Part shown: piece by piece, positions 37,489 to 49,960 of the stretch
Layout of the letters: each line of letters starts with the position of its first letter
How positions within the stretch are numbered: position 1 is the first letter of the stretch
Source: Desulforamulus reducens MI-1
GTDB lineage: Bacteria; Bacillota; Desulfotomaculia; Desulfotomaculales; Desulfotomaculaceae
Assembly (NCBI RefSeq): GCF_000016165.1
Contig: NC_009253.1
Location: 186,001-250,000 of the forward strand
DNA: 64,000 nucleotides
Reading direction: 5' to 3'
Notes under the pieces: generated by a model
What the model was told of the DNA's origin: nothing
Databases searched by the model: none
What the model saw: only the letters and a program-made list of their open reading frames with translations
Translations under genes and position numbers: made by a program

Positions 37489-40400
37489 TTGTTAGAGCTA
37501 AATAACTTTGATAGTATACGTATCGGCCTTGCCTCACCGGACAAGATTCGTCAATGGTCCAGTGGGGAGGTAAAAAAACCGGAAACCATCAACTACCGGA
37601 CATTGAAGCCAGAACGTGACGGTTTATTCTGTGAACGTATCTTTGGCCCCACCAGGGATTGGGAATGTCACTGCGGAAAGTACAAACGTGTCCGCTACAA
37701 AGGCGTTGTCTGCGACCGCTGCGGTGTTGAAGTAACCCGCTCCAAGGTTCGCCGAGAAAGGCTAGGACACATTGAACTGGCAGCCCCAGTATCTCATATT
37801 TGGTACTTTAAAGGGATTCCTAGCCGCATGGGGTTGCTACTGGATATGTCACCCAGAGCATTGGAAAAAGTACTGTATTTTGTTTCTTACATTGTTATCG
37901 AGCCGGGCGATACTCCTCTGTTGAAAAAACAGTTACTTACTGAAACCGAGTATCGGGAATATAGGGATAAATTTGGCAATAATTTCAAGGCAGGCATGGG
38001 CGCTGAAGCCATTAAGGTCTTGCTGGTGGAAATAAACCTGGAGGAATTGGCCAGGGAACTGCGCCAGGAACTAAAGGAGGTTTCTGGCCAGCGTAAGATC
38101 CGTGCCATACGTCGGCTGGAAGTCGTAGAGGCCTTTAAGAAATCTGGCAACCGACCAGAGTGGATGATCATGGACGTAGTTCCAGTTATTCCTCCAGAAC
38201 TAAGACCTATGGTACAGTTGGATGGTGGACGTTTCGCTACTTCGGATTTAAATGACCTTTATCGGCGGGTTATTAACCGAAACAATCGTTTGAAACGCTT
38301 GCTTGATTTAGGCGCACCGGACATCATCGTAAGAAACGAAAAGCGAATGTTGCAGGAAGCTGTGGATGCTCTCATCGATAATGGACGACGTGGCCGACCT
38401 GTAACAGGCCCTGGCAATCGTCCGTTAAAATCCCTGTCAGACATGCTAAAGGGGAAACAAGGACGCTTCCGCCAAAACCTACTGGGTAAAAGGGTTGACT
38501 ACTCCGGTCGTTCGGTTATCGTAGTAGGACCACGTTTAAAGATGCACCAATGCGGTTTGCCCAAGGAAATGGCACTGGAGCTCTTCAAACCCTTTGTTAT
38601 GAAAAAGCTGGTCAATGATGGCCATGCCCATAACATTAAGAGTGCTAAGCGTATGGTAGAACGGGTACGTCCGGAGGTATGGGATGTTCTTGAAGATGTG
38701 ATTAAAGAACATCCAGTTATGCTAAACCGTGCCCCAACCCTACACCGTTTGGGTATTCAAGCCTTTGAGCCAGTTTTAGTAGAGGGTCGTGCCATTAAAA
38801 TTCACCCCATGGTTTGTACAGCCTATAACGCGGATTTTGACGGTGACCAAATGGCAGTTCACGTACCGCTGTCTGCTGAGGCTCAGGCAGAAGCTAGGCT
38901 TCTCATGCTGGCTGCTAATAACATCCTGAACCCCAAGGACGGCAAGCCTGTGGCCAGTCCTACTCAGGACATGGTATTGGGTTCCTATTACCTGACCATG
39001 GACAGAGATGGTGATTTAGGCGAGGGACTGATCTTTAAAGATGAGCAGGAGGCCATGCTGGCCTATGATAACAAGCAAGTATCCTTACAGGCTAAAATTA
39101 CCGTACGCCGGAAAAATGGTGAGCGGTTACAAACTACCGTTGGCAGGATTATCTTCAATGAGGTAATCCCCGAGGAGTTAGGATACATTAATAAAGTTTG
39201 CGACAAAAAGACACTAAGCAAAATTGTTGCAGATTGCTACCGCCGCCTTGGAAATGCTCATACTGCGGAACTACTGGATGGCATTAAAGAGCTGGGTTAT
39301 AAATATTCAACCCGGGCGGGCATCACCATTGGGGTGCCGGATATTACTATTCCGGAAGCCAAGAAGGAGATTCTTGCCAAGGCTGAGGAGCAAGTTAATA
39401 AGATCGAAACCCAATTCCGTCGGGGTCTGATTACGGAAGACGAGCGTTACCGTAAAGTAATTGGTATCTGGAATGACGCTACTGATAAAGTAACCAAAGC
39501 CTTGATGGCCACACTGGATAAGTTTAACAATGTTTACATGATGGCTACCTCTGGTGCCCGTGGTAACATCCAGCAGATTCGTCAGCTGGCCGGTATGCGT
39601 GGTCTAATGGCAGACCCCTCCGGACGAATTATTGACCTGCCAATTAAAGCAAACTTCCGGGAAGGCTTAACCGTATTGGAATACTTTATTTCCACCCACG
39701 GTGCTCGGAAAGGTTTGGCTGATACCGCCCTGCGTACGGCTGACTCCGGTTACTTGACTCGCAGACTGGTGGATGTGGCCCAGGACGTTATAGTACGGGA
39801 AGATGACTGTGGCACCACCGAGGGAATTGAAGTCAGAGAAATTAGAGATGGTACCGAAGGTATTGAAAAACTCCATGAACGTCTGGAAGGCCGGGTACCA
39901 ATGGAAGTGGTTGTTCACCCAGAAACAGGGGAAGTGCTCATTTCCCAGGAGCAGGTAGATAACCATCAAGTGATGACCGAAGAACAGGCCCAGGCCATTG
40001 AAGACGCAGGCATTGAAAAGGTAAAAATTAGATCGGTTATTACCTGCAAAACCCGCTACGGTGTGTGTAAACACTGCTATGGTAAGAACCTGGCAACAGG
40101 TGGCAACATTGATATTGGTGAAGCCGTGGGTATCATTGCAGCCCAGTCCATTGGTGAGCCTGGCACACAGTTAACCATGCGTACCTTCCACACCGGTGGT
40201 GTAGCCGGAGATGATATTACACAAGGTCTTCCGAGGGTTGAAGAACTGTTTGAGGCCCGTAGACCTAAGGGTCAGGCCATTGTGGCAGAAGAGGACGGCA
40301 GCATTGCTATACGGGAAGTAAAGGGTCGCAGGGAAATTGAAATCACCAAGGACAATGGTGAAAAGAATGTCTATGCCGTTCCCTTTGGCGCTAGAATCAA

Positions 40401-41046
40401 AGTAAAAGAAGGCCAGCGCATTGAGGCCGGTGACGAATTGACAGAGGGTTCCGTTAACCCGCACGACCTCTTAAAGATTAAGGGACCAGCAGGAGTGCAA
40501 GTATATCTGCTGCAGGAAGTACAAAGGGTATATCGCCTGCAGGGTGTGGAAATTAACGACAAGCACATCGAAGTTATGATTCGTCAAATGTTGAGAAAAG
40601 TGAAGATTGAAGAAGCTGGTGATACAGAATTACTACCCGGTGGCCTTATTGATATTTTTGAATTTGAAGAGGAAAATCGTAAGGCCGTTGAGCAAGGTGG
40701 AGAACCTGCTGTAGCCAAACCGGTACTATTGGGTATTACCAAGGCTTCTCTTGCCACAGATTCCTTCTTATCCGCAGCGTCCTTCCAAGAGACCACTCGG
40801 GTACTAACCGAAGCAGCTATCAAAGGAAAGATGGACCCGCTGCTTGGTCTCAAAGAAAACGTTATTATCGGTAAGCTGGTTCCGGCAGGTACAGGCATGT
40901 CACGCTATCGCAATATAGAAGTGCTGGAAGAAGGTCAGCCATTCCTGGAGGAAGACAGGGATATACTGCTTCCTGAAAGGGACCGGGACTACAACTTCCT
41001 TTCAGATGAAGAGAAGATTGATTTCGACCTGACACTTGAAAAATAA
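37489..41046 (+). CDS. rpoC: DNA-directed RNA polymerase beta' subunit
   Basis: A 1,185-residue catalytic subunit. The N-terminal zinc ribbon uses C60, C62, C75 and C78. The active-site NADFDGD is near residue 447. The second zinc site (CGTTEGIE ... [15 protein letters not shown]) and bridge/trigger-loop segments ([18 protein letters not shown]) follow. The size is the Firmicute form without the large insertions of proteobacteria. The start is TTG 37489 behind GGGGGAG. It is co-transcribed with rpoB. Confidence 0.98.
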   Translation: MLELNNFDSIRIGLASPDKIRQWSSGEVKKPETINYRTLKPERDGLFCERIFGPTRDWECHCGKYKRVRYKGVVCDRCGVEVTRSKVRRERLGHIELAAPVSHIWYFKGIPSRMGLLLDMSPRALEKVLYFVSYIVIEPGDTPLLKKQLLTETEYREYRDKFGNNFKAGMGAEAIKVLLVEINLEELARELRQELKEVSGQRKIRAIRRLEVVEAFKKSGNRPEWMIMDVVPVIPPELRPMVQLDGGRFATSDLNDLYRRVINRNNRLKRLLDLGAPDIIVRNEKRMLQEAVDALIDNGRRGRPVTGPGNRPLKSLSDMLKGKQGRFRQNLLGKRVDYSGRSVIVVGPRLKMHQCGLPKEMALELFKPFVMKKLVNDGHAHNIKSAKRMVERVRPEVWDVLEDVIKEHPVMLNRAPTLHRLGIQAFEPVLVEGRAIKIHPMVCTAYNADFDGDQMAVHVPLSAEAQAEARLLMLAANNILNPKDGKPVASPTQDMVLGSYYLTMDRDGDLGEGLIFKDEQEAMLAYDNKQVSLQAKITVRRKNGERLQTTVGRIIFNEVIPEELGYINKVCDKKTLSKIVADCYRRLGNAHTAELLDGIKELGYKYSTRAGITIGVPDITIPEAKKEILAKAEEQVNKIETQFRRGLITEDERYRKVIGIWNDATDKVTKALMATLDKFNNVYMMATSGARGNIQQIRQLAGMRGLMADPSGRIIDLPIKANFREGLTVLEYFISTHGARKGLADTALRTADSGYLTRRLVDVAQDVIVREDDCGTTEGIEVREIRDGTEGIEKLHERLEGRVPMEVVVHPETGEVLISQEQVDNHQVMTEEQAQAIEDAGIEKVKIRSVITCKTRYGVCKHCYGKNLATGGNIDIGEAVGIIAAQSIGEPGTQLTMRTFHTGGVAGDDITQGLPRVEELFEARRPKGQAIVAEEDGSIAIREVKGRREIEITKDNGEKNVYAVPFGARIKVKEGQRIEAGDELTEGSVNPHDLLKIKGPAGVQVYLLQEVQRVYRLQGVEINDKHIEVMIRQMLRKVKIEEAGDTELLPGGLIDIFEFEEENRKAVEQGGEPAVAKPVLLGITKASLATDSFLSAASFQETTRVLTEAAIKGKMDPLLGLKENVIIGKLVPAGTGMSRYRNIEVLEEGQPFLEEDRDILLPERDRDYNFLSDEEKIDFDLTLEK

Positions 41047-41073
41047 CCCTGGTAGAACTAAAAATACAAATTA

Positions 41074-41102
41074 TTGACACGGGTTAATGTAAGTGATATT
41101 AT
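41074..41102 (+). promoter_or_regulatory. Promoter of the str operon
   Basis: Consensus TTGACA (41074-41079), a 17-nt spacer and TATTAT (41097-41102), in the 90-nt gap between rpoC and the L7Ae gene. Confidence 0.8.
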
Positions 41103-41136
41103 ATGTAAGTGTTTGATTACTGGAGGTGGGAATACC

Positions 41137-41388
41137 ATGTCTTTGGAGTCTTTAAAGGTTGCCCGGAGAAAAACCATTGGGGCCAAACAGACCTTAAAGG
41201 CTGTTGAAAAAGCTCTGGCAAAAGAAGTTTATTGGGCTTCTGATGCAGAGTCCCGCGTGGTAGATCCCATTCTTCGGGCTTGCTTTTCTCAAAACATACC
41301 AACCGTAAAGGTTGAAACGATGAAAGATTTAGGCAGAGCCTGTAACATTGAAGTGGGCTGTGCCATAGCAGCTATAACTGAGCACTAA
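41137..41388 (+). CDS. L7Ae-family K-turn RNA-binding protein (YbxF/RplGB type)
   Basis: An 83-residue protein of the L7Ae/L30e family that binds kink-turn RNA. The core reads ARRKTIGAKQTLKAVEKALAKEVYWASDAE, followed by a KVETMKDLGRACNIEVGCAIAAI segment. In B. subtilis YbxF occupies the same place before rpsL and binds K-turns; its cellular target is uncertain. ATG 41137 follows GGAGGTGGG by 6 nt. The frame from 41074 starts in the promoter. Confidence 0.92.
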   Translation: MSLESLKVARRKTIGAKQTLKAVEKALAKEVYWASDAESRVVDPILRACFSQNIPTVKVETMKDLGRACNIEVGCAIAAITEH

Positions 41389-41440
41389 AATGTTTCAACT
41401 TAAACATATAGCAGTACTTCGAGAGGAGGTGTAGAGAGAT

Positions 41441-41815
41441 ATGCCTACCATTAACCAGCTGATTCGCAAGGGTCGTGAACAAGTTGTTTATAAATCAACT
41501 GCCCCTGCTCTGAAAGAATGTCCCCAAAAGCGTGGCGTTTGCACCAGGGTATATACCACAACCCCGAAGAAACCCAACTCTGCCCTGCGCAAAGTGGCTC
41601 GTGTACGTTTAACCAACGGCATTGAAGTTACTTCGTATATTCCGGGCATTGGCCATAACCTACAAGAACACTCCGTGGTTCTCGTTCGCGGCGGCCGTGT
41701 TAAAGACCTGCCTGGTGTACGTTACCATATTGTTCGCGGCGCACTGGATTCTGCCGGTGTTCAAAACCGCAACCGTGGCCGTTCCAAGTATGGGACTAAA
41801 CGTCCCAAAAAATAA
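41441..41815 (+). CDS. rpsL: 30S ribosomal protein S12
   Basis: A 124-residue protein of the decoding centre. The conserved segments [21 protein letters not shown] (with the lysine whose change gives streptomycin resistance elsewhere) and [16 protein letters not shown] are present and look wild type. It is the first ribosomal gene of the str operon (S12-S7-EF-G-EF-Tu). GAGAGGAGGTG lies upstream of the ATG. Confidence 0.98.
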   Translation: MPTINQLIRKGREQVVYKSTAPALKECPQKRGVCTRVYTTTPKKPNSALRKVARVRLTNGIEVTSYIPGIGHNLQEHSVVLVRGGRVKDLPGVRYHIVRGALDSAGVQNRNRGRSKYGTKRPKK

Positions 41816-41821
41816 TATTAA

Positions 41822-42334
<513 letters not shown>

Positions 42335-42346
42335 GGGGGAATCATT

Positions 42347-44425
42347 ATGGCCCGACAGTTTCCATTGGAAAGAACCCGCAACATTGGCATTATGGCCCAT
42401 ATTGATGCCGGAAAAACCACTACCACTGAGCGTATTTTGTTCTACACCGGGAGAGTTCACAAGATTGGTGAAGTGCATGATGGTGCAGCCACTATGGACT
42501 GGATGGTTCAAGAGCAGGAACGGGGTATTACCATTACCTCTGCTGCCACCACAGCCCAATGGAATGGCCATCGTGTAAATATTATAGACACACCCGGGCA
42601 CGTGGATTTTACTGTTGAAGTAGAACGTTCGCTTCGGGTATTAGACGGTGCGGTGGCTGTTTTCTGTTCGGTCGGTGGGGTAGAACCCCAGTCAGAAACT
42701 GTTTGGAGACAGGCAGATAAGTATGGTGTGCCTAGACTAGCCTATATCAATAAAATGGACCGTGTTGGTGCTGACTTCTTTAACGGCATGGACATGATCA
42801 AAAATCGTCTGGGCGCAAACCCGGTAGCAATTCAACTGCCCATAGGCAGTGAAGATCGTTTCAAAGGCATTGTGGATCTGGTAACGAAAAAGGCCATCGT
42901 ATACATTGATGACCTGGGTACAAATAGTGAAACAACTGATATTCCTGCAGACATGGTAGATCAAGTTGAAGAATACCGTGAAAAGCTGCTAGAAGCAGTG
43001 GCTGAATCTGATGAAGAACTTATGATGAAATACCTAGAAGGTGAAGAACTGACAGAGGAAGAAATTAAGGTGGCTATTCGTAAGGCCACTCTGGCAGTTA
43101 AAATCACCCCAGTAATTTGCGGTTCTTCCTTTAAAAACAAAGGCGTTCAGTCATTATTGGATGCGATTGTCGATTACTTGCCGGCACCTACAGATGTTCC
43201 GCCAATTCAAGGTGTTAATCCTGATACCGGCACTGAAGACCAAAGGATTTCTAGTGATAATGAACCCTTTGCAGCATTGGCCTTCAAGATTATGACCGAC
43301 CCATACGTAGGAAAACTGAGCTACTTCCGGGTTTATTCCGGGACATTAAAGTCAGGCTCCTATGTTTTAAACTCCACAAAGGGTAAAAAGGAACGTGTAG
43401 GTCGTATCCTACAGATGCACGCAAACCACAGGGAAGAAATTCCCGAGGTTTATGCCGGCGATATTGCCGCTGCAGTTGGCCTGAAGGATACAACCACCGG
43501 GGACACTCTCTGTGATGAGAAGAGCTTAATTATTCTGGAGTCTATGGAATTCCCGGATCCGGTAATTCACGTAGCCATTGAGCCTAAAACCAAGGCAGAC
43601 CAGGATAAAATGGGTGTAGCTCTAAGCAAATTGTCAGAAGAAGATCCAACCTTCAAGGTGCGTACCGATGAGGAAACCGGCCAAACCATCATTGCTGGTA
43701 TGGGCGAGTTGCACCTGGAGATCATTGTAGATCGTTTACTGCGTGAGTTCAAGGTGCAGGCAAACGTAGGTCGACCTCAGGTTGCATACAAAGAAACCAT
43801 TCGTAAGGCTGTTAAGGCGGAAGGTAAATTTGTTCGCCAGTCTGGTGGTAAGGGTCAATACGGTCACGTTTGGATTGAATTGGAACCCCTCGAAGCAGGC
43901 GGTCCTGGCTACGAGTTTGTTAACAAGATCGTGGGTGGTGTGGTTCCCAGAGAATACATCGCTCCGGTTGATAACGGCATTAAAGAAGCAATGGAGAATG
44001 GTATTTTGGCGGGCTACCAGATGGTGGACATCAAAGCAACCCTTTATGATGGTTCTTACCACGAAGTAGACTCTTCAGAGATGGCCTTTAAGATTGCTGG
44101 TTCTATGGCCTTCAAGAATGGTGCCCAAAAGGCAAATCCCGTTTTGTTGGAGCCCATTTTCAAGGTTGAAGTAACTGTGCCCGAAGAGTACATGGGCGAC
44201 GTAATCGGTGACCTGAACAGCCGTCGTGGACGCATTGAAGAAATGGGACAACGCGGCAATGCTCGAATTGTGTCAGCCTTTGTTCCCTTGGCAGAAATGT
44301 TCGGTTATGCTACCGATCTGCGTTCTAAAACCCAGGGTCGTGGTACTTACAGTATGCAACACGACCATTACGAAGAAGTTCCTAAGAACATTGCTGAAGG
44401 AATTATTGCTAAACGTAAAGGTTAA
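42347..44425 (+). CDS. fusA: Elongation factor G
   Basis: A 692-residue translocation GTPase. The P-loop AHIDAGKTT is at 17-25, with the switch region [21 protein letters not shown] and NKMDR following. Domains II-V include domain IV with the [12 protein letters not shown] segment and the C-terminal [17 protein letters not shown] signature. It is the standard bacterial EF-G rather than a tetracycline-resistance or mitochondrial-like variant. GGGGGAA lies before the ATG. tuf2 follows 43 nt later. Confidence 0.98.
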   Translation: MARQFPLERTRNIGIMAHIDAGKTTTTERILFYTGRVHKIGEVHDGAATMDWMVQEQERGITITSAATTAQWNGHRVNIIDTPGHVDFTVEVERSLRVLDGAVAVFCSVGGVEPQSETVWRQADKYGVPRLAYINKMDRVGADFFNGMDMIKNRLGANPVAIQLPIGSEDRFKGIVDLVTKKAIVYIDDLGTNSETTDIPADMVDQVEEYREKLLEAVAESDEELMMKYLEGEELTEEEIKVAIRKATLAVKITPVICGSSFKNKGVQSLLDAIVDYLPAPTDVPPIQGVNPDTGTEDQRISSDNEPFAALAFKIMTDPYVGKLSYFRVYSGTLKSGSYVLNSTKGKKERVGRILQMHANHREEIPEVYAGDIAAAVGLKDTTTGDTLCDEKSLIILESMEFPDPVIHVAIEPKTKADQDKMGVALSKLSEEDPTFKVRTDEETGQTIIAGMGELHLEIIVDRLLREFKVQANVGRPQVAYKETIRKAVKAEGKFVRQSGGKGQYGHVWIELEPLEAGGPGYEFVNKIVGGVVPREYIAPVDNGIKEAMENGILAGYQMVDIKATLYDGSYHEVDSSEMAFKIAGSMAFKNGAQKANPVLLEPIFKVEVTVPEEYMGDVIGDLNSRRGRIEEMGQRGNARIVSAFVPLAEMFGYATDLRSKTQGRGTYSMQHDHYEEVPKNIAEGIIAKRKG

Positions 44426-44468
44426 TAGATAAGATTCTTTTCAAAGGTGCAAGGAGGAAAGTATTAGA

Positions 44469-45671
44469 ATGGCTAAGGCTAAATACGAACGTACCAAACC
44501 CCACGTAAACATTGGTACCATTGGTCACGTTGACCATGGCAAAACCACCCTGACTGCTGCCATTACCGTAGTTCTGTCTACTTCTGGCGGTGCCTCTGTT
44601 AAGCGTTATGATGAAATTGACAACGCCCCTGAAGAGCGTGAGCGCGGCATCACCATTAACACCGCCCACGTAGAATATGAAACCGCAAACCGTCACTATG
44701 CACACGTTGACTGCCCCGGTCACGCTGACTATGTTAAGAACATGATCACCGGTGCTGCTCAGATGGACGGTGCTATCCTAGTTGTATCCGCCGCTGACGG
44801 CCCGATGCCTCAAACCCGTGAGCACATTCTGCTGTCCCGTCAGGTAGGCGTTCCTTATATCGTAGTATTCCTGAACAAGTCTGACATGGTTGACGATGAA
44901 GAACTGCTCGAACTGGTAGACATGGAAGTTCGCGAACTGCTGAACTCCTATGAGTTTCCTGGCGATGACACTCCCATCGTAGCTGGCTCTGGTCTAAAAG
45001 CTCTGGAATGTGGCTGCGGTAAGCGCGAGTGCGAGTGGTGTGGCAAAATCTGGGAGTTAATGGACAATGTAGACGCCTACATTCCTACCCCTGAGCGTGC
45101 TGTAGATAAGCCATTCCTGATGCCTGTGGAAGACGTGTTCTCCATCACTGGTCGTGGTACCGTTGCTACTGGTCGTGTAGAGCGTGGTCAAGTAAAAGTA
45201 CAAGACGAAGTAGAAATCGTTGGTCTGAACGAAAAGCCTCGTAAGACCGTTGTAACCGGTGTAGAAATGTTCCGTAAGCTGCTGGACTTTGCACAAGCTG
45301 GTGACAACATTGGTGCTCTGTTGCGAGGTGTAGACCGTAAAGAAATCGAACGCGGTCAAGTATTAGCTAAACCCGGCAGCATTAACCCCCACACCAAGTA
45401 CAGTGCTGAAGTATACGTTCTGACTAAAGAAGAAGGTGGCCGTCATACTCCTTTCTTCAACGGTTACCGTCCTCAGTTCTACTTCCGTACCACCGACGTT
45501 ACCGGTATCGTACAACTGCCTGAAGGTGTAGAAATGGTAATGCCTGGCGACAACATTAAAGTAGATGTAGATCTTATCACCCCCATCGCTATTGAAGAAG
45601 GTCTTCGCTTCGCTATTCGTGAGGGTGGCCGTACCGTTGGTGCCGGTGTTGTAACTGGTATTAGAGAATAG
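44469..45671 (+). CDS. tuf: Elongation factor Tu, copy 2
   Basis: A 400-residue EF-Tu whose protein is identical to copy 1 at 28459. At the DNA level I see one difference in the coding region (the codon for Thr9: ACG in copy 1, ACC here) and a different stop codon (TAA against TAG). Flanking sequences are unrelated. This copy sits in the classic str position after fusA and precedes the S10 operon. It has the same C181/C183/C188/C191 insert. Near-identity over 1.2 kb with divergent flanks points to gene conversion. Confidence 0.98.
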   Translation: MAKAKYERTKPHVNIGTIGHVDHGKTTLTAAITVVLSTSGGASVKRYDEIDNAPEERERGITINTAHVEYETANRHYAHVDCPGHADYVKNMITGAAQMDGAILVVSAADGPMPQTREHILLSRQVGVPYIVVFLNKSDMVDDEELLELVDMEVRELLNSYEFPGDDTPIVAGSGLKALECGCGKRECEWCGKIWELMDNVDAYIPTPERAVDKPFLMPVEDVFSITGRGTVATGRVERGQVKVQDEVEIVGLNEKPRKTVVTGVEMFRKLLDFAQAGDNIGALLRGVDRKEIERGQVLAKPGSINPHTKYSAEVYVLTKEEGGRHTPFFNGYRPQFYFRTTDVTGIVQLPEGVEMVMPGDNIKVDVDLITPIAIEEGLRFAIREGGRTVGAGVVTGIRE

Positions 45672-45678
45672 TATAAAA

Positions 45679-45757
45679 CACTGTTAAAACGGTGTGACTA
45701 GCGATGAAGTGGAAGGTTGCTCGCGGTCTGAGGTAATTTCCATGGAGCAGTCCGCGA
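45679..45757 (+). promoter_or_regulatory. Structured leader before the S10 operon
   Basis: The gap between tuf2 and rpsJ holds two hairpins: CACTGT / ACGGTG (45679-45694) and a 10-bp stem TCGCGGTCTG / CAGTCCGCGA (45721-45730 with 45748-45757, one mismatch). There is no T tract, so these are not terminators. By position this may be a cis-regulatory leader of the S10 operon (S10 operons are often autoregulated), but I cannot assign it to a known class. Confidence 0.55.
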
Positions 45758-45781
45758 ATCGGACGAAGGGAGAGTAAACAT

Positions 45782-46090
45782 ATGAAAAACCAAAAGATTA
45801 GAATTAGGCTAAAAGCCTTTGATCATCAAATGCTTGACCAGTCTGCCACAAAAATTGTAGACACAGCCAAACGGACTGGTGCTCAGGTTGCAGGTCCTGT
45901 ACCTCTGCCAACTGAAAAAAGCATTTACACCATTTTGCGTTCCCCCCACGTAAATAAAGACTCCCGGGAACAGTTTGAAATGCGTGTTCACAAGCGTTTA
46001 ATTGATATCCTTGAGCCCACTCCAAAAACTGTAGATGCTCTAATGCGCCTGGACCTACCCGCTGGCGTGGATATTGAAATTAAACTGTAA
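45782..46090 (+). CDS. rpsJ: 30S ribosomal protein S10
   Basis: A 102-residue protein of the 30S head that also acts with NusB in antitermination. It starts [21 protein letters not shown] and has the [36 protein letters not shown] region. It opens the S10 operon and follows a structured leader. GGGAGAG lies 7 nt before the ATG. Confidence 0.98.
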   Translation: MKNQKIRIRLKAFDHQMLDQSATKIVDTAKRTGAQVAGPVPLPTEKSIYTILRSPHVNKDSREQFEMRVHKRLIDILEPTPKTVDALMRLDLPAGVDIEIKL

Positions 46091-46168
46091 TTGACCCCGA
46101 GAGTGTATGTTAGGAGCCCTGGGGGAACCGGGGACTTCTAACCTCTGACTATAACAGGAGGTGTTTCC

Positions 46169-46798
46169 ATGCCAAAAGGTATTCTTGGCAAAAAGATTGG
46201 CATGACCCAAATCTTCAACGAAGCTGGGGTTGCCATCCCCGTAACAGTTGTTGAAGCAGGCCCTTGCCTGGTAGTACAAAAAAGAACCCCCGAAAACGAT
46301 GGGTACAGTGCCATTCAGTTAGGCTTTGGTGTAAAGCGTGAGAATTTGCTGAACAAACCCACCAAAGGTCACCTGAATAAAGCGGGTGTTCGCCCGGTAC
46401 GTTTTCTGAGGGAACTAAAAGTTGATGACCTCGAAGCTTTTCAAGTAGGTCAAGAGATTAAAGCGGACATTTTCGCTGAGGGCGAAAAAGTAGACGTTGT
46501 AGGGACTTCTAAGGGTAAAGGTTTTGCTGGTGGGATCAAGCGTCACAACTTCCACCGTGGACCCATGGCCCATGGTTCTAAGTATCACCGTCGGCCCGGT
46601 TCCTCCGCAGCAAAAGGCCCTGCTCGTACCTTTAAGGGTAGAAAACTTCCCGGTCACTACGGGGTTGAACGTGTAACCGTTCAAAACCTTCAAGTAGTTA
46701 AGGTTGACCCCGAACGTAACTTACTTGCTATTAAAGGTGCAGTACCCGGACCCCGGGGTGGCCTATTACTGGTTAAGAATAGCGTCAAAGTTAAGTAG
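46169..46798 (+). CDS. rplC: 50S ribosomal protein L3
   Basis: A 209-residue protein that starts 50S assembly at the 23S 3' domain. The start [14 protein letters not shown] and the peptidyl-transferase loop [23 protein letters not shown] (about 127-150) are conserved. In B. subtilis L3 stimulates Mini-RNase III, which is also encoded in this window. It follows rpsJ by 78 nt with AGGAGGT before the ATG. Confidence 0.98.
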   Translation: MPKGILGKKIGMTQIFNEAGVAIPVTVVEAGPCLVVQKRTPENDGYSAIQLGFGVKRENLLNKPTKGHLNKAGVRPVRFLRELKVDDLEAFQVGQEIKADIFAEGEKVDVVGTSKGKGFAGGIKRHNFHRGPMAHGSKYHRRPGSSAAKGPARTFKGRKLPGHYGVERVTVQNLQVVKVDPERNLLAIKGAVPGPRGGLLLVKNSVKVK

Positions 46799-46830
46799 CA
46801 TTGACGCATCGAAAGGAGGACTGTGAACGA

Positions 46831-47451
46831 ATGCCTAAAGTAGCTTTATATAACATCAACGGCGAGCAAGTTGGCGAAGTGGAGCTTAAGGACGAAGTGT
46901 TCGGCATTGAGCCTCACGAACATGTAATGCATGAAGCAGTAAACATGCAGCTGGCCAACCAACGCCAAGGTACCCATGATACCAAAACTAGAGCAGAGGT
47001 ACGCGGTGGTGGACGTAAACCCTGGCGCCAAAAGGGCACTGGCCGTGCCAGAGCAGGTAGCAGCAGATCACCCATCTGGCGCAAAGGTGGCATTGTATTT
47101 GGGCCCCATCCACGCGATTATGCAATATCTCTGCCTAAAAAAGTGCGTCGTCTGGCTTTAAAATCAGCTCTTTCCAGTAAAGTACTGGATCAAAACATCA
47201 TTGTATTAGACAGTCTGACCATGGATGCTCCTAAAACCAAAGATATGGTTCGTATCCTAGGAAACCTAAAAGCTGATAAGGCTTTGGTTGTGACTGCTAC
47301 TCGTGATTTAAATGTTGAAAAATCTGCTAGAAACATTGAAGGTGTAAAACCTTTAAAAGCCGATGGAGTCAATGTTTATGACTTGTTAAAATACACTAAG
47401 CTGGTCATCACCAAAGACGCCGTTGCTAAGATCGAGGAGGTGCTGGCGTAA
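46831..47451 (+). CDS. rplD: 50S ribosomal protein L4
   Basis: A 206-residue protein lining the exit tunnel. The tunnel loop [35 protein letters not shown] (about 49-83) is intact. In E. coli L4 represses the S10 operon. ATG 46831 is chosen because AAAGGAGG lies upstream and it gives the family start MPKVALYN. The frame from 46801 adds ten residues that cover the RBS. It overlaps rplW by 1 nt. Confidence 0.97.
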   Translation: MPKVALYNINGEQVGEVELKDEVFGIEPHEHVMHEAVNMQLANQRQGTHDTKTRAEVRGGGRKPWRQKGTGRARAGSSRSPIWRKGGIVFGPHPRDYAISLPKKVRRLALKSALSSKVLDQNIIVLDSLTMDAPKTKDMVRILGNLKADKALVVTATRDLNVEKSARNIEGVKPLKADGVNVYDLLKYTKLVITKDAVAKIEEVLA

Positions 47452-47738
47452 TGAAAAATCCACGCGACATCCTCATCAAGCCGGTGGTAACCGAGAAAAG
47501 TACTGGTTTATTAGCAGAGAACAAATACACCTTCATTGTAGATCTCAATGCTAACAAAACCGAAGTTAAAAAGGCTGTTGAGGAAATCTTCAAGGTTAAG
47601 GTGGAAAAGGTGAACACCATGCGCGTTAAAGGAAAACTAAAGCGTGTTCGTCAGTTTACCGGCAAAACCCCTGACCGTAAAAAAGCCATTGTTACCTTAA
47701 AAGAAGGCGACAAGATCGAGATCTTTGAAGGACTGTAA
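47451..47738 (+). CDS. rplW: 50S ribosomal protein L23
   Basis: A 95-residue protein at the tunnel exit where trigger factor and SRP dock. It starts with the family's [15 protein letters not shown] and continues with [33 protein letters not shown]. The ATG overlaps the rplD stop (TAATG), so the two are coupled. Confidence 0.98.
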   Translation: MKNPRDILIKPVVTEKSTGLLAENKYTFIVDLNANKTEVKKAVEEIFKVKVEKVNTMRVKGKLKRVRQFTGKTPDRKKAIVTLKEGDKIEIFEGL

Positions 47739-47752
47739 GGAGGGAAGCCCAG

Positions 47753-48580
47753 GTGGCAGTAAAAAATTATAAACCTACCTCACCTGGCCGCCGGTTTGTA
47801 ACTTTCTCCGACTTTAGCGAGATTACAAAGGTAGAACCTGAGAAATCTTTGCTGGAGCCTATAAAGAAGACCGGGGGACGCAACGCCCAGGGCCGACTGA
47901 CTGTTAGGCACCAGGGTGGTGGCCACAAGCGGATGTTCCGCATTATTGATTTCAAACGTAACAAAGATGGCATCCCTGCTAAGGTTGCATCTATTGAATA
48001 CGATCCTAACCGTTCTGCACGTATTGCCCTGCTGAATTATGCAGATGGAGAAAAACGTTACATTTTGGCGCCTGTGGGTCTGGAAGTTGGCGTAATTGTT
48101 GAGTCCGGTCCGGATGCAGACATTAAAGTAGGCAACTGCCTGCCTTTGCGCAATATTCCTGTTGGTACCATGGTACACAACATTGAATTATACCCCGGTG
48201 CAGGTGCACAAATGGTTCGTTCTGCCGGTGCTGCTGCACAATTAATGGCTAAGGAAGGTAAATACGCAAACCTGCGTTTACCCTCTGGCGAAATGCGTTT
48301 AGTTCTGCAAGAATGCCGTGCCACCATTGGTCAGGTTGGAAACCTTGAGCACGAGAACGTTACCATTGGTAAAGCCGGTCGTTCCCGTCACTTAGGCATC
48401 AGACCTACCGTTCGCGGTAAAGTGATGAACCCTGTTGATCACCCACACGGCGGTGGTGAAGGTCGTAACCCAATCGGTCGCAACCCATCTACTCCTTGGG
48501 GTAAACTGGCTATGGGTGTTAAGACCCGTGGTAATAAGAAAAGCGATCGCTTGATTGTAAAACGTCGTAATAAGAAATAA
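47753..48580 (+). CDS. rplB: 50S ribosomal protein L2
   Basis: A 275-residue protein near the peptidyl-transferase centre. The OB/SH3 body contains [21 protein letters not shown]. The C-terminal [20 protein letters not shown] (about 223-242) carries the histidine region important for peptidyl transfer. The start is GTG 47753 behind AAGGAGGG. Confidence 0.98.
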   Translation: MAVKNYKPTSPGRRFVTFSDFSEITKVEPEKSLLEPIKKTGGRNAQGRLTVRHQGGGHKRMFRIIDFKRNKDGIPAKVASIEYDPNRSARIALLNYADGEKRYILAPVGLEVGVIVESGPDADIKVGNCLPLRNIPVGTMVHNIELYPGAGAQMVRSAGAAAQLMAKEGKYANLRLPSGEMRLVLQECRATIGQVGNLEHENVTIGKAGRSRHLGIRPTVRGKVMNPVDHPHGGGEGRNPIGRNPSTPWGKLAMGVKTRGNKKSDRLIVKRRNKK

Positions 48581-48648
48581 AGTAGGGGCTGCAACACACC
48601 CGGCCCCGTGAATATGGAACATGACCATGATCCGGAAGGAGGTTCATA

Positions 48649-48933
48649 ATGGCTCGTTCTCTGAAAAAAGGACCGTTTATTGACGATCACCTTCTGAAAA
48701 AAGTTGACGAGATGAATGAGAAGGGCGAAAAAAAGGTATTCAAGACCTGGTCCCGCCGTTCCACCATCTTCCCACAGATGATCGGCCACACCATCGCAGT
48801 ATATGATGGTCGTAAGCATATCCCGGTTTATATCACTGAAGATATGGTCGGACATAAACTGGGTGAATTCGCACCTACCCGCACCTATAGAGGCCACGCT
48901 GATAAATCAGAGCGGTCCACAGGACTTAAGTAA
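48649..48933 (+). CDS. rpsS: 30S ribosomal protein S19
   Basis: A 94-residue head protein that contacts the A-site tRNA and 50[20 protein letters not shown] and the [43 protein letters not shown] core are typical. AAGGAGGT lies before the ATG, 68 nt after rplB. Confidence 0.98.
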   Translation: MARSLKKGPFIDDHLLKKVDEMNEKGEKKVFKTWSRRSTIFPQMIGHTIAVYDGRKHIPVYITEDMVGHKLGEFAPTRTYRGHADKSERSTGLK

Positions 48934-48945
48934 GGGGGATAAACG

Positions 48946-49287
48946 ATGGAAGCGAAAGCTATCGCAAAATTTATCCGCGTGTCCCCGCGTAAAGCCCGCA
49001 TGGTAGTTGATTTAATTCGGGGCAAGAAAGTAGAAGAAGCATTGGCTATTCTGCGCTATACCCCGAACAAGGCTGCTGCTGCAGTAACCAAAGTGGTAAA
49101 ATCTGCTGCTGCTAACGCGGAACACAATAACGATATGGATAAAGAAGAATTAGTAGTATCCCAAATTTTTGTTGACCAGGGTCCCAGCTTAAAGCGTATG
49201 ATGCCAAGGGCAATGGGCCGGGCCGACATTATAAAAAGAAGGACCAGCCACATTACTGTAGTGGTTTCGGATAAAAAGGAGGGATAA
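48946..49287 (+). CDS. rplV: 50S ribosomal protein L22
   Basis: A 113-residue protein with the long hairpin that lines the exit tunnel ([26 protein letters not shown], about 78-103). The N-terminal [17 protein letters not shown] is conserved. No macrolide-resistance-type insertion is seen. It ends 4 nt before the rpsC start. Confidence 0.98.
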   Translation: MEAKAIAKFIRVSPRKARMVVDLIRGKKVEEALAILRYTPNKAAAAVTKVVKSAAANAEHNNDMDKEELVVSQIFVDQGPSLKRMMPRAMGRADIIKRRTSHITVVVSDKKEG

Positions 49288-49291
49288 TTGC

Positions 49292-49957
49292 GTGGGCCAG
49301 AAGGTTAACCCAAAGGGTTTGCGTGTTGGCATAATCAAAGACTGGGAAGGTAAATGGTTTGCTGATAAACGCAATTACTCCAATTTGTTAATCGAGGACG
49401 TAAAAATACGTGAATACATCAAACGCAAACTATACCAAGCAGGCATTTCCAGAATTCAAATTGAACGCGCAGCTAACCGCGTAAAAGTTTCTATTCACAC
49501 TGCTAAGCCAGGTATTGTTATCGGACGTGGTGGCGCTGAGGTAGAAGCTCTACGCAAAGAGCTTGAGAAAATGACTGCGAAGCAAGTTCACGTAAACATC
49601 GTTGAAGTGAAAACTCCGGAAGTAGACGCTCAACTGGTAGCAGAAAACATCGCATCCCAGTTAGAAAAGCGTATTGCCTTCCGCCGTGCTATGAAGCAAA
49701 CTGTGCAGCGTTCTCTCAGAATGGGAGCTAAGGGTATTAAAATTGCCTGCAGTGGCCGCTTGGCCGGTGCTGAAATCGCTCGTACCGAGTGGTACAGCGA
49801 AGGGAAAGTGCCCCTCCACACTCTGCGCGCTGATATTGACTACGGCTTCGCCGAGGCCAATACTACCTACGGTAAAATTGGCGTTAAAGTTTGGATCTAT
49901 AAAGGAGAAGTTTTACCGGAAGCGAAAAAACCCGCAGCCGGTCAAGGAGGCGAGTAA
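49292..49957 (+). CDS. rpsC: 30S ribosomal protein S3
   Basis: A 221-residue protein at the mRNA entry channel with helicase function. The KH domain reads [20 protein letters not shown] (about 74-93) with its GxxG loop. The C-terminal domain has [38 protein letters not shown]. The start is GTG 49292 behind AAAAGGAGGG. rplP starts 4 nt after its stop. Confidence 0.98.
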   Translation: MGQKVNPKGLRVGIIKDWEGKWFADKRNYSNLLIEDVKIREYIKRKLYQAGISRIQIERAANRVKVSIHTAKPGIVIGRGGAEVEALRKELEKMTAKQVHVNIVEVKTPEVDAQLVAENIASQLEKRIAFRRAMKQTVQRSLRMGAKGIKIACSGRLAGAEIARTEWYSEGKVPLHTLRADIDYGFAEANTTYGKIGVKVWIYKGEVLPEAKKPAAGQGGE

Positions 49958-49960
49958 CCG

